Source: Combretum micranthum
Lineage: Eukaryota > Streptophyta > Magnoliopsida > Myrtales > Combretaceae
Length of the DNA: 64,000 nucleotides
Reading direction: 5' to 3'
NCBI GenBank assembly: GCA_024138025.1
Contig: JAMXBD010001378.1
Coordinates: forward strand, 186,001 to 250,000
Numbering within the stretch: position 1 is the stretch's first letter; each line of letters opens with the position of its first letter. The position numbers were made by a program, and so were the translations under genes. Under the pieces are notes generated by a model. It was not told the DNA's origin, ran no database searches, and saw only the letters and a list, made by a program, of their open reading frames with translations. This document shows positions 36,938 through 49,046 of the stretch, one piece after another.

Positions 36938-37669
36938 TATGCTGGGTCAAAGGCAGCTGGTGTTTAACAAACATCACTGATGTTGTGGCATACGCCATCG
37001 GCCTTGAATTCCAGAGGCTGGCATTTCTATAAAAAGTTCGTGTTTCAAAATAAACATAGTCTCTGTTCCATACTACACCGCTTCTACACCGTCAGCCTAT
37101 CCTATAAGCTGCTAGCGTTTGGAGTATAAGCTGCCGACGTAGGGACGGTGTTGGCACTGTTCATCATCTTTCTCATTTTTCCTCTGTTTCGAACTTACTT
37201 TTCTTAATTCATTTATTTATTATACTTGTGTTTAAACTCTTTCTCAGTATTTTTCCATACTTTACATGCATCATACATGATATATCAATACATATAATAC
37301 CTTAGAATCATCATACTCTATGATTTCCTAGCTTCTGCATTCCATAATATATATATATATATATGGAGTTTTAAGATGAGATATTACCTTGTTTGAGCTG
37401 ATTCTTATGTATTAAACCTTCCCTCAAAGCTTGGTATGAACTTAAGTTAATAGAAACATGGTTTAAGCTAATGTTTAATACTTAAACCAACTCAAAACGA
37501 ATTTATCTTACCTTGATGCCTTGTATCCTTAAGCTTATATTGTGTTTTTGTTGCTTTTGTTTGAATAATATAGGGAGTTTATGTTGTTGTTTTGGAGCTG
37601 CATTGGTTGTTATTTGATGTGGTTTATTAGTTACTAAGGGGTGTGTTTATTTGCTTGGTCATTATGAAG

Positions 37670-37673
<4 letters not shown>

Positions 37674-37701
<28 letters not shown>
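37674..37701. repeat. (TA)n microsatellite
   Basis: Long uninterrupted TA run; the sister LTR has a shorter TA run at the same place (26594-26613). Confidence 0.9.
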
Positions 37702-37704
<3 letters not shown>

Positions 37705-37964
37705 GAAGAAGAAAAAGAACAAAAAGGCAGCAGCTACTTGGCCGAGAAGGAGGAGTTTTTCTTCTCCAATTGCAACTTGATCTTGAATGATTTGTTGCAT
37801 TTAATGAGTTGCATATTTGGCAAATTTCGATTGATTTATGTGTTGGTCATTTGGCTTTATGGAGCAAATTTTGGGCAATTTGTTTGGGAATTTCAGCTAT
37901 GCAAACTTGGAGAATTTCCAGCCGTTATTCCTTTGCAATTTGCACCTTATACTTACAAAATTGA

Positions 37965-38545
37965 TTTAAAAAAAAATGTAAGGAGGATAGGATATATAAA
38001 GATACAAAAACAAAGAGAAGATGATGAATTTATAACCAACAACTATGTGAGGAGTGGGGAAAAATATGAACTTGTGAAAAAAAATATCAATTTTGCAGGT
38101 CCAAGTAACACATATGATAAATATTTATTCGATAATATTTTAAGTTGAAAATTTTCGTATTATCGTTATTAAATATTATGAACACTATGGTATACATAAA
38201 ATTTCTATTGAAGATATGTGTATGTATGTTAATTTTTGCACTTTTTGTCACGAACAGTGGAAGTTCAAAATGAAAACAAATGAGAAACGTAAAACGAACA
38301 AAAAAAATGTAAGGGAGTTAGAATGAATGGAAATATAAAAACAAAAGAAGATGATAAATTTATAACTAACAACTATGTAAGGAGTGGGCCGAAATATGAG
38401 CTGGTGCAAAAAGTTGATTTTGTGGATCTAAATGACATGCATGATAAATACTTATTCGATAATATTTTTAGATAAAAACTTACATATTAACGATATTAAA
38501 TATTCTAAATACTATAGTATACAAAGAATCTTTAGTTTAAGGCTT
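37965..38545 (+). repeat. ~330-bp tandem duplication with a shared short reading frame
   Basis: Two copies (about 37965-38210 and 38295-38545). Both read E-D-D-[EK]-F-ITNNYVRSG followed by KYELV and later DKYLFDNI in one frame. The first copy belongs to a 165-codon frame starting at 37651; the second is a short frame with a stop upstream. Several differences are at third codon positions (acc/act, gtg/gta, gaa/gag, ctt/ctg, tat/tac). I do not recognise the peptide. A splice-acceptor-like TTTTGCAG lies inside copy 1. Confidence 0.6.
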
Positions 38546-39221
38546 TTACTTTTTAGTTTTTATACCTGTTATCGTAAATTGTATTTTATCCGTTTAAAAG
38601 CTTTGTTTAGTGGTATTTTGATAAATTAATAATTATATTGCCCTTAATTTGACTTTATTATAAATTTATAAGGTTTGTGTCACGCCCCGAATGGTACCCT
38701 AGACGTGGCAGCCCGCCACATATAATATCAAGACTTAAGAATGACTGCCTTAGCTATGCGAAAGCCTTAGTATTATATGTAAGGCGCCTAGCATGGTAAT
38801 AGGAGACGCTTTTGGGAAGCATAGACTAAGCAAGTAAAAATAAACATACAAGAATCCAAAAATAAAACATGTTATAGCTTTAATAACCAAAGGTCTATTA
38901 CATGATTTCTTAGGGGCATACCTTGCTAAAACCTAAAGATCGAAATAGTCTTTACAATATTTAAATACTACATTAAAGATTTCAAAGGAATTCTAATCTA
39001 AATCTTCAAGTAGATTTCCTCCAAAAGCTTCAAAAAAGTACTTACATGGATATGAGGAGACATCGGGTATAAAAATAGGTGTTCCTGAGAATACAAATAC
39101 CTATAAGGGCATAAGTTTATGGGCTTAGTGAGTAAATCCCAAAAATTCATACTCAAAGTAAATTATCAACCAAGTTTATTAGTCAAACAAATGGAATGCA
39201 ACAGCCACATGAGCATACAAG

Positions 39222-39248
39222 ACATATGACTTTCCGAGAATCATATGT
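39222..39248. promoter_or_regulatory. 27-bp palindrome, 8-11-8
   Basis: ACATATGA and TCATATGT arms; core in LTR sense TTCTCGGAAAG. Confidence 0.75.
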
Positions 39249-40875
39249 TGAATGAATTACACCCTTCATTTGGGGTTAGGTATTCAGTCCAATTACAACC
39301 ACAACTTTTTAAACACTTTTATAGATCTTACTGAATCTTATACGCCATCAAAAACTTGTAGTTATTAGAGGCTCCTACTAGCCACCAATTTATGTAATTC
39401 TTACCGGCTCCTACTCGCCACTTACATGATATACCGGTTATGCCTACCACCACTATTATACAGTTGTCCCACTAATTGTGTAGTAGTGAATAAAATGTGA
39501 CTCAACATATGAAGTGCATGCATAATTTCTTAATTAAAATCTAGTAGTTATATTTAACTTCTTTCAAGTGAGCAACCAATTTCAAACACTTCAAGATATT
39601 AATGTACATACAACTTTATTACAAACAAATCATGTTTCGATATTCTTAATATTCTTTCAACATATTATCATACAACTTCCATTTGATTTCGCCTAAATTC
39701 TAATGCAACTAAATTTGCAAGCACAATCATAAGTATGAAAAATAACGGGGAGTAAACTCACTCAATCAAGATGACACCTTTCTTGAAATAGATGAGTCGT
39801 TCGGGATTTCCATAATCGTAGTAATCTTTGGGATATGAACAATCCTCCTCGAGATTACTTAATCAAGAAGAATACCCAAAATGAGTATTCTTTTTTTATT
39901 CTATGATACTAATAAGGAACTATGTTTTAAGATCGTTAAAATACGTATAGAGAGAAATTATATCTTAAAATGGTCATAACTTAGTCATTTTAACTTGGAA
40001 TTACGCATATAATATACCGTTTTCTACCTATTCGAAAAGATCTATCCAAATCTAAAAGTATTTTCATCAAAATAAGTCATTTGAGTCCCAAAATAGTGGT
40101 GACAAGATTCACCACGAATTTTTACAAAACTTGAATTCCTTTCTTTAACAAAACTCATATAAAAGAGGTAAGTATTATAATAGTTTGTAAATCCTTTGAA
40201 ATGTATATACATATATTTATTGACTCATATCAAATGTATGAAATTAATGAAGTTGTCTCAAACCATGAATCTTTGGTAAAAGTAAAGTCTTCTAAAGATT
40301 TTGGAAAAGTGAAACTTTTTGAAAATTCTTTTTATTTTGCTTAATGAGTATTTTTCTTTTCCTTAATTTCATGCCCTTGTTCTTTAAATTTCAAAGAATG
40401 ATTTTTATTTTCTACGCTTAATTTCTAACACTTTTTAAAAGTAATAACAATCTTATATTTATAGAAATAATTTCCTTATTTCTTTAGATCATTTTATTTT
40501 TATGAAAGAGATTTATTGATGTTTGTCAAACTAGTATTTGATGAAAAAGTGGAGTTTAGTAAAGCTTTTGTTTTACTTAAGAATTTCATGCATTGTAAAA
40601 TTTTCCTATGAATTCCTCTAAATTTCTTAGAAAAGTTTATTAAGGTAAAATCCTTGGTTTTTATGAGAATTACTTCCTACTTTTAGTTTTAGAGAAAAAT
40701 TTCCATTTTAAGAAAACTTTTCCTTATTTGTTTTATTGAGACAAAAATCATTATGTTTATGCATGAATATGAATCATAAAGTTATGTAAACATAAGGAAA
40801 CATAATAACTTAAAGAAATAAGCTAGTAAAGAAATAAATCAAGTATTGGAACCTTAGCTTCATCAAGGTATCCCA

Positions 40876-40960
40876 GGACTAAGAATAAACTAATCCCATA
40901 AAGAAAAAGAAAATATTTTGACTTGATGAGGACAAGTCTAAAACTAGAAAGACTAGTCTT
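40876..40960 (-). other. Three-stem-loop module of the LTR leader
   Basis: Stems GGACTA/TAATCC (one mismatch), GACTTG/CAAGTC (40920-40925, 40933-40938, perfect) and AAAACTAG/CTAGTCTT (40940-40947, 40953-40960, one mismatch). Confidence 0.6.
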
Positions 40961-41510
40961 AAAAACAACATGAAAGTAAATAAATTGCAAAACGAATGAG
41001 CTTATATGCTCTAAAAGATATATATAGCTACATAGTTATATCTAGTTAAATATATATGAAAGCAACATATAAGAAATTAGTGTTATGAACAAAACAAAGT
41101 ATGAACTTATTGTTGCTTTCCTTAACCTTCATGGTTTAGAAAACACACACTAAGCTCATACTAAGCAAATGAACATAAGAAAACTCTAAAGAATGATTAT
41201 CTATCAAGACTAATTTTGAGAGAACTTTAAGAGAGAGTTCTTGTAGAAATTTGAGAGAGTAGTTTTAGTGTATGGAAGGTATGAAAGAAGTGGAAGGAAG
41301 ATGGGGCATTTATAGGAAAATATGGAGGAAATTTGTGTTAATTAAATAAATGAAAATTGAAACAAATTGGAGAGAGAGGAGGGCATGGCCGACACAATTG
41401 AGAGTGTGTGAGGGAGAGAATTTTATTTTTTTGTATTTTTGTAAATGGAAAATAAGATATGACAGATGTGAAGTTGTATTGGAAATGAAAATTGTAAGAA
41501 ATAGAGGTAT

Positions 41511-41581
41511 TGTCATGCTCCGCCCACGCAGGCGACGGCAACGCGATGCTAGGGCAGACAAACCCACCACTGGTCCCCTAG
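41511..41581 (-). mobile_element. 3'-end fragment of the GC-rich SINE family
   Basis: Matches in reverse the last ~70 bases of the SINE copies at 56836-57605 (ggggccagtggtgggtttg ... gcggagcgtgaca). It is GC-rich in an AT-rich LTR. The tRNA-like half is absent, as for a 5'-truncated insertion. Confidence 0.75.
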
Positions 41582-42042
41582 TGTAGAATAGTAGTAAATA
41601 GTGCAATGTAAAGTAGACATGATAGTTTACGTACTGGTAGTAAGAAAATACGCGTATAATTGTGATATCTGATATTTTTAATTACCGAAAAATTACAAAA
41701 CTGATATTTTTGAAATCCTTATATTAAATCGGTCATATCGGTGTTAACGGAATATTTTTATTATTCCAGGCGCCGGGACACTATTTTCGAGAACTGATCT
41801 CAATTGAGTCCGAAGGACACTCGGATTTTGCAAATTTGATATTTTTATATAACCAAAAGCTATTACGAACTATTATCACTAATCATTCCAACTTCATTTT
41901 CTAAGGCTAAAAAAAACAGAAATGCTGGATCTAAAATCTAGGGTTTGTACTAGACTTTTATTGACCTTTAGGGTTTCAGTTGACTCTTTCATTCTAAAAT
42001 CAAACTTAAAATTAACCGAAAATTTTAGGGGTTTACAGTTTG

Positions 42043-42457
42043 AAATTACATATGAATTCATTTCTATTTATAGATTTATTCTAGAGTTTTTACTAGATTA
42101 GAAATTTAATATTTAGTTTATATTTGTTATTTGGTTCTTTTTACTAATTATAAGTTATTAAGTTAGATCAGAATTTTAGTTCCTATAGACTCATAATTAT
42201 TTAACTTAAAGGTATTAATATTTTTCGAATATTAAAACTTAGGTTCTTAAATATTAAATAGTTTTTCTTTAATCATTATTATGAATTTTTAAAGTCTTAG
42301 TGATAAATATTCTTTATTCTAATTTATTTATACTTAAAATTTAAATCATGAAAATTTTGGAGTAATTTCTAATATTTTTATTATGGTTCTCTTATGATTC
42401 TATATTTTATTTATAATATTTATTATAATCGGGTTATGTAAAATTAAGGGGATTACA
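42043..42457 (-). mobile_element. LTR of a related family, part 3 of 3
   Basis: Completes the LTR of 22443 and 35199; ends GGGGATTACA at 42457 (on the minus strand the start TGTAATCCCC). AT-rich, non-coding. Confidence 0.65.
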
Positions 42458-43527
42458 TATATGCTCTAAGAAATATATTTACATAAATATATTTAGTAAC
42501 ATATAGGAGTTAGATTAGAGCAATAATAACAATATAATAATATAACAACAATAAAATAACATAATAACATAATGAAATTTTACACATGAACAAGACCAAA
42601 ACATGAATATAGTGTTGCTTCCATAACATTCATAAGTTTAGAAAACACACACTATGGTCATGTAAAGTCACAGGACTTGAAGAAGAAATTTTGGGAATTT
42701 TTACCTAAGGTTAACGGAGGATTTGAAGGTAGAAGAAACTAAATGGTAGTGTATTTGATGTTTTTTCTTTAAAGGGAAATGGATGATAGAGAGTGTTTGA
42801 GAGAGGATTTTTAGAGAGAGAAGTTGAGGGGGAAAATTGGTAGAGTTGTGGTATGTTTTATGAGATAGGTGAAAAAAGTGGAGGGAAATAGGGTATTTAT
42901 AGATAAATATGAAGAGATAACCTATTATTAACTTAATTTTATTGCTTAAGGGTTTAGAGCACGAGATTGTCGGATTTAAATTCACTAGAGTTTGTTATTA
43001 TGCTAGGTTAACTTTAGGGCTTCGATTTGACTTTCGGCTTTTTGATTTATTTGTAAGATCATAAAATTTTAGGGTTTTTGACCATGTTATATTTTTTGGT
43101 TTAAAATTTATGTTTTACTTTATTTTTATGATTTATTTAATATTTTTCAATTCCCGGGATTGAATCGAGTCTAAGGTTATAGGTTGACTTTGTTTGACTT
43201 TTGGTGGTAATTGAAACTTTTTATTCTAAAATTTCCCAAAGGGTTTAAGGTTTTAGTATTTTTTTCATTGAGTGTTCCTTTGATATATCGTCTCGATTTG
43301 TGTGTTAGGGATCAGATAGATGGATTGTTTCATGTACGAATGTTGAATCGAACGATTATTGGATTTTCCATTTTGTTATTTAAGGTTCCCTTTTCTCAAG
43401 GTTAGGAATTTTCATATTTGATCTTATTTGGAATTCGGTTTAACTTGAGTCGGTTTTGAAGGTCTTGGTTTCGGTATTTAACTCTAGGGTTATTTTATAA
43501 GAATTATGAAAAATACAAGGGTTTACA
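42458..43527 (-). mobile_element. Remnant of a Tekay-type LTR, host of the insertion at 22443-42457
   Basis: Matches 29950-31529: the tatgctcta block, the gaaaacacacacta leader, the minus-strand TATA (gggtatttat, 42891-42900) and the gaattatgaaaa end with AAGGGTTTACA at 43527. The missing distal part should lie on the far side of the inserted LTR, left of the window. Confidence 0.7.
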
Positions 43528-43590
43528 CTAACATATAGTTCTTCTTTTTCTGCAAGTATCTCAAGACCTTCTTAGTTGTAACCCAATAAT
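43528..43590 (-). pseudogene. pol: Ty1/copia pol scrap (RT-RNase H junction)
   Basis: The minus strand of this 63-base island between two LTR ends translates in one frame as W-V-T-T-KKVLRYLQ-KKKNYML, matching the conserved copia motif W-x-AxKRVLRYLxGTxxYML. It appears to be the original host DNA into which both neighbouring elements inserted. Too short for more detail. Confidence 0.6.
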
Positions 43591-46500
43591 TGTCACACCC
43601 CAAAGGGTAACGTGACAGTTCACCACACCCGATATTTAAACTCAAGTATGACAACCTTAGTCATCCCATGAGTTTACATATCGTGTGTAAGGTGTACTCA
43701 CACAACTTTTAGGATCACACTTTGATTCGAGTAGTCTTAAGAAAGCATACATAGCATTAAGAACATAAATCACAACAAGATAAATAGTTTAAACTTTACA
43801 AAAGCCAAGGGGGCATACCCCTGCCAAAATAATAGGAGTCTACATCGTTTAGCTCCAATTACACATATCAGAATTTACATTAAAGAGATTTTCCTAGAAG
43901 TCCACGCCTATACTAGGTCCCGACTTCCTCAAAAGCTCTTTAATCCAATGTAGTAATCCTGCACAAAGTGTCCTCTCGGAACATCCAAAAAATAGGAACA
44001 CTGCAACAAAAACTATTGGGGTATAAGTTAATTGCTTAGTGAGATTCATTTTCCAAGTAATATACTCGATCAAGCTAAAATATCTATACAACCATATGAA
44101 TGCACAAGCAAATGAGCAAGCAAGCATATGACTTTCCGGTAGTCATAAGTGAATGAATTTACGCCCTCCATTCGGGGTTTGGGGTAGTTCATACGTCATG
44201 CAACTACAATTCCAAGTTGGTCCATAAGACATGTAACCATAGTCCCAATCTTAAGTGGGGTGGTCCATAAGACATGCAACCACAATTTTTAATGTTGGTC
44301 CATAAGTCATGCAACCATAATTTCATTATCTGAATGGGGTGGTCCATAAGTCATGCAACCCTAGTCCCCTTCATCAAAGACCCGCTGCCTCCCAAATACA
44401 CCTTTGTCCCACCAAAGGCATACTAGACAATGATATGTGACTCATTACGTGATATGCATGTACAATTTATTCATATAACCATGGTATATTAATTAGGTAA
44501 TTTAAAAGCAACCATACAAATTTCAGACATTCCAAATCTATACTATCTCATACAAGATTATTGCAACAAAGCTTGCTTCGATATACTTATCGTTCATTCA
44601 TGCAAGTTTAGATCACCATTCAATCACAATTTTATCTTTTCCTAAGTCTAATGCCACTACTACTACAAGCACATCCAAGAGCATAATTAATTGAGAAATG
44701 AACTCACTTATCCATGTAGTGAAATCCACTAGTCGTAATAGTCCTCGGGGAGTGGTAACCCGTCCTCCAATTCACCTAGTACAAAGAATACCCTCAATGA
44801 GTATCTCTTATGAAGTTCTATTAAACTTAACAATTTTTTTACTAAGTTCGTCAATTTCCGTCTAGTTGAATCCTTAACTTAAAAAGGTCATATCTAACTC
44901 ATTTTAAAAAAAAATAAAAATTTAGCTTATAATATACCGATTTATACCTACTTCGAAAGAGCTATCTATTTCTAAAGTTAATTCAAACATTTAAGGTCAT
45001 TTAGGGTCGGAAACTACTGTACAGTAGGGTTGCGAAAATTCCAGATTTGAGCCTTTGTGAAAAATTGCCATATCTACTCTATTTAACTACTTAGACCAAT
45101 TTTTTAGTCCTAAACTTGCAAGGAGATTCTCAAAAAAATTAAGAGATTACACTTATCTAATACCAAACATAAAGTTCAAATGAAACTTCTAAGAATCCAT
45201 TTTCATAAAACCGAAATTTACAAGTTGAAACTCATTGTCTTGTTTTGAGTAATTCCTTTACTAAAACTTACTTAGTTCAATGAAAATAATTTTCCTATAT
45301 TATATCATCAAAGCATTCCATTTTCAATATAAAATACTTGTTTTGAGATCAAAAAGAAGGTTTTCAAAATTGGTCTCCCATAATTACGAATTTCCACTTT
45401 GAAGTTTACAATGAAACAAGACCTAAATTTTGTCTTTACAAAGCACTTGATTTAAGCAATACCTTTTAGGAAAACTCATTTAAACTTATGAAAATTCATT
45501 CCTTAAGATATCTATCAAGAGCCCTTATATTTTTGTCTAAATCTTCATTTTAAAGTTGATGATGGGTTCCAAAAATAGGTCTTGGTCTTGATCCGAATTT
45601 TCATAAATTTATTTTGGACATATCTCTTGAGAAAATTCATCAAAACTCATGAAAAACAACCCATTACATATTATATCTCAAGAACCCTTCATTTCTTGAA
45701 TAAAATCCTCATTTGTGAGTTGGAAAACATGTTTTTATTTTGGATCTTTGTCTTGATCCGAAAATACAATTTTTGTTTTTGAAAATAAACTTTGAAAATC
45801 AACTTTGATTCTTGTAAGATGAAGCCTTGATGATATACATCCATCAAACCTTCATTTTCTTAACAAAAGCTTCCATTTTAAGACTTGAAGAGGGTTTTTA
45901 AAATGGGCATTGACAAGTTACGAATTTTTCTTTTTCATTCCAACTTGAATCTAAGATCTACTCAATATATAACCATGAAAGCATAAGAAAAACTTAGTAG
46001 TAGCCTTAAACTTCTAGATCTACACATAAACATAACTAAAGCTTGTAAAACTCTAGATCTACAAGTTATCACATAAACAAGAAGATAAACAAGCCTTCCA
46101 TATAACAAAAATACTAAGAACAAAAGAGATCATCATCTAGAGGAGTGTTTCACTTCTTGGCATCATCATCCATAGCCTTTTAAGCTTGTGGAATGTCCTT
46201 TGATGCATGAAACATCCATATCATCCTAGAACATCTTATAGAGCTAAAAGAGGATGATTACCTCAAATATTGCAAGAAATATATGTGGAAGCAAGAAAAA
46301 AAATGGGGCAGCTTGTTTTCAAGAAGACAAGCAAGGAAGAAGAGGAAAAGAGAGGAAAAAGAGAGGAAAAATAGGGTTTGTAAAATGAAAGAGGGAAGGA
46401 ATGAGATGTTTAAATAGAGTAAAGTGTGTTAAATAATTTTAAAAAAAATAAAACACAGCTGCAAGGAGGGGTGGCGTGATTTTGAGTGTGGGGAGTGTTT

Positions 46501-47228
46501 AGTTGATTTAATTGTATTTTGAAAGTGTAACTTGTATCCATTTCTAACTAAAAGAGACTTTTAAAATATCAAATAATTAAAAAATAATGAAAAGTGGCTA
46601 ATTTATGGGGAATGGGCAGCTGCAATTTTGGGAAATGGAAGTGTAAGAAAAAGCAAAAGAAGACATAATAATGTGTAGTAATGATAATGTATGTGTACTT
46701 GAGATATGGGTTGATAAAGTGGCTTTTTGAATAAGAAAATATAAAATAAATTAAGAAAAATATTTTTATTTAAGTGCAGAATTTTTATGATTTAAATAAA
46801 ATAATCAATTAAATTATTTTTAGAAATTTAACAATTAGTTACCGGTAAGAGTAAAATAAGCTTATATGAGCTATAACTGATATTTTTAGAATCCGAAAAA
46901 TTCTAAACTTGATATTTTTGAAATCCTTATAAAAATACGAGTCTAAAAATATTAAAGATATATTTTTAATTTTCCGAGCCCCGGGACACGCTTTCCAAAG
47001 CAGTATCCAAACGGGTTCGAAATAAGCCGAAAATAACCAATCTGATATTTTTAATAATCAAATATTATTACGGACTATTCTAAACACTTTAATTATTTTT
47101 CGACTCCTCGATTTACGAACTCGGGTTTGCAGGATCTAAACTGTAGGGTTTTACTCAAGATCGTTGACTTAAGGTCTCCGGTAGACTTTCCGGCTTAAGG
47201 TTTAGGGCTTAGAAAACAGGGGTTTACA
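43591..47228 (-). mobile_element. 3' LTR of the composite Tekay-type element
   Basis: On the minus strand TGTAAACCCC starts at 47228, directly after the polypurine tract and pol, and the LTR ends at 43591 (GGGGTGTGACA). The U5 region has ggtccataagtcatgcaacc tandem repeats (44175-44365) and a variant of the palindrome near 44126-44152 with one damaged arm. The LTR is 3638 bp. Its sequence differs clearly from the LTR at the other end of the element (55561). Left flank ATAAT (43586-43590) is a candidate TSD without a visible partner. Confidence 0.85.
44175..44365 (-). repeat. Tandem repeat in LTR (type III cassette)
   Basis: Four to five degenerate units of TGGTCCATAAGTCATGCAAC with ACAATTTTT or AGTCCC. 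Occupies the slot held by other repeat types in the other LTRs. Confidence 0.75.
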
Positions 47229-48137
47229 ACCTACCCACCTTAAAGAAAGTTTTGTCCGCAAAACTTGAAAGACGTACCTGATCCTCAAACAAACTAGGGT
47301 ACTTCTGCCGCATTTCACTTTCTGCCTCCCAAGTTGCTTCCTCATGTGTATGATTCCTCCAAAGAACCTTCACATACTTAATTTCCTTATTCCTTAACTT
47401 TTGTATCTTTGTGTCCAAATCTGTACCGGGTGCTCCTCGTAAGTGAGGTTTTCTTTTAATAACACCGGTTCCAATTCTATAACTTGATCCGGGTCGGCTA
47501 TGTGCTTGCGAAGAACCGAGACATGAAAAACATTGTGCACTCCCGAAAGATTTGGCGGTAAGGCAAGGCGGTATGCTAATTCTCCAACCCGTTCCAATAC
47601 TTCGAAAGGACCAATATACCGGGGGCTCAACTTTCCTTGTGAGCGAACTCGATGGATACTTTTGATAGGATTTATCTTTAAATACACATGATCACCCACT
47701 TGAAACTCAAGAACCCTTCTTTTCAAATCTGCCCAGCTTTTCTGTCTATCCTGAGCTTCCTTCATTCGTTGTTGGATTATCCGAACCTTGTCGGTGGCAT
47801 CTTGCACTAGATCGGGTCCAAGAACTACCTTCTCAACATCATCCCAAAACAACGGGGATCTACACTTACGTCCATATAAGGCCTCATAAGGCGGCATCTT
47901 GATAGTCGAGTGATAGCTATTGTTGTAAGCGAACTCAACCAAAGGTAAGTGCGCTTCCCAACTTCCCTTGAACTCCATCACACATGCCCTAAGCATATCT
48001 TCCAAAGTCTGGATCGTTCTTTCCGACTGTCCATCAGTTTGAGGATGATAGGCTGTGCTAAAATGCAACTTTGTCCCCAAACACTTCTGCAAGCTTATCC
48101 AGAACTTAGACACAAATCTCGGGTCTCGATCCGACAC
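47224..48137 (-). pseudogene. pol: Integrase core, C-terminal region and chromodomain
   Basis: The frame 48137-47394 starts within the second catalytic block (SDRDPRF) and has [20 protein letters not shown] with the catalytic Glu. It then has [15 protein letters not shown] and the [15 protein letters not shown] module typical of Ty3/gypsy integrases. A frameshift near 47410 leads to 47418-47224, which holds the chromodomain: [29 protein letters not shown] and YPSLF. The chromodomain is thought to guide integration to heterochromatin. The stop codon TAA is formed by the first bases of the LTR (TGTAA). The protein cannot be made intact because of upstream breaks. Confidence 0.9.
47229..47241 (-). 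promoter_or_regulatory. Polypurine tract
   Basis: On the minus strand AAGGTGGGTAGGT immediately precedes the LTR start TGTAAACCCC. Confidence 0.65.
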
Positions 48138-48588
48138 AATCCCGGCTGGTACCCATGTAAACGAACATTTCCTTCATGTACAGCTCGCCAATTTATCCAT
48201 GAGAAAGTCATACTTATTGGCAAGAAGTGAGCAGACTTAGTTAACCGATCACCACAACCCATATAGCATCATGACCTGACGGTGTCCTTGGTAAACCACA
48301 AACAAAGTCCATAGAAATCTGGTCCCACTTCTCCGGTATAGGCAAAGGTTTTAACAATCCACCCGGCCTTTGATGTTCCACCTTCACTTGTTGGCATGTT
48401 GGGCACTTAATCACAAAATCTGCCACATCCCGTTTCATTCCGTTCCACCAATAATGTCCCTTAAGGTCTTGGTACATCTTGGTTCCTCCCGGGTGTACCG
48501 TGTACCCAGAATTGTGTGCTTCACTCATGATTTCCTTCCTCATTTCTTCGTCATCAGGCACACACAATCGTCCTTTCATCCTTACCAC
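48138..48588 (-). pseudogene. pol: Integrase zinc-binding domain and first catalytic Asp
   Basis: 48588-48241 contains the HHCC domain (AHNSGYTVHPG for the His pair, KCPTCQQVK for the Cys pair) and ISMDFVCGLP with the first catalytic Asp. A premature stop follows VVVIG at 48241. The next ~100 bases keep LTKSAHFLP-like coding only in broken frames, with further stops, until SDRDPRF. Confidence 0.88.
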
Positions 48589-48599
48589 ATCCTCATCAT

Positions 48600-49046
48600 C
48601 TATTGAAAAATCAGTATACTTTCCTCCTGAACTTCCCTTTTTATCCTTTGTATCACTTCATCATAGCGCTGAGCCTCTTTAATCCTTTCCACCAAAGTTG
48701 GTTCCAACACCAAATTTGCTATTTCCATTTCCAAGTCTTGCCCAACAAATTCGATGCTTAGCCTCTCAAATTCTTTAATCAATTCTTTCTGGTCCGTCAA
48801 AAGAGTTGCGACCTCCCCGTGGTTCTTGCGACTCAAGGCATCGGCAACTGCATTCACCCTTCCCGGGCAATAATTTATCCCCAAATCGTAATCTTTAATT
48901 AACTCTAGCCATCTTCGCTGCCTCATGTTCAACTCCTTTTGGGTGAACAAATACTTGAGACTCTTGTGGTCGGTGTAGATCTCACACCGTTGTCCATATA
49001 GGTAATGTCTCCATATCTTCAAGGCAAAGACGACAGCAGCTAATTC
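48600..49046 (-). pseudogene. pol: RNase H, 3' part
   Basis: The minus strand from 49046 reads [18 protein letters not shown], then [10 protein letters not shown] and [14 protein letters not shown], the C-terminal half of the RNase H domain, and ADALSRK. A stop separates it from the integrase frame. The N-terminal half of RNase H and most of RT are absent because an LTR lies directly upstream at 49047. Confidence 0.88.

Larger units (their letters stand above)
35199..38677 (-). mobile_element. LTR of a related family, part 2 of 3
   Basis: Continues 22443-23089 after removal of the nested LTRs and one TSD copy; the junction reproduces the uninterrupted sequence of 24400-24440. It contains a GC-rich inverted repeat cluster (36870-37150) just upstream, in minus-strand sense, of a TATA-rich stretch (36797-36818). 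A (TA)n tract lies at 37674-37701, and a tandem duplication at 37965-38545 is absent from the sister LTR at 23689. It is interrupted at 38678 by another LTR with TSD GTTTG. Confidence 0.75.
38678..42037 (-). mobile_element. Solo Tekay-type LTR with TSD GTTTG
   Basis: TGTCACGCCCCG at 38678 to GGGGTTTACA at 42037, 3360 bp, flanked by GTTTG at 38673-38677 and 42038-42042. It carries the tandem repeat at 39318-39422, the palindrome 39222-39248, the leader stem-loops 40876-40960 and the TATA sequence (tttata at 41309-41314). A SINE fragment lies in its U3 at 41511-41581. Confidence 0.9.
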
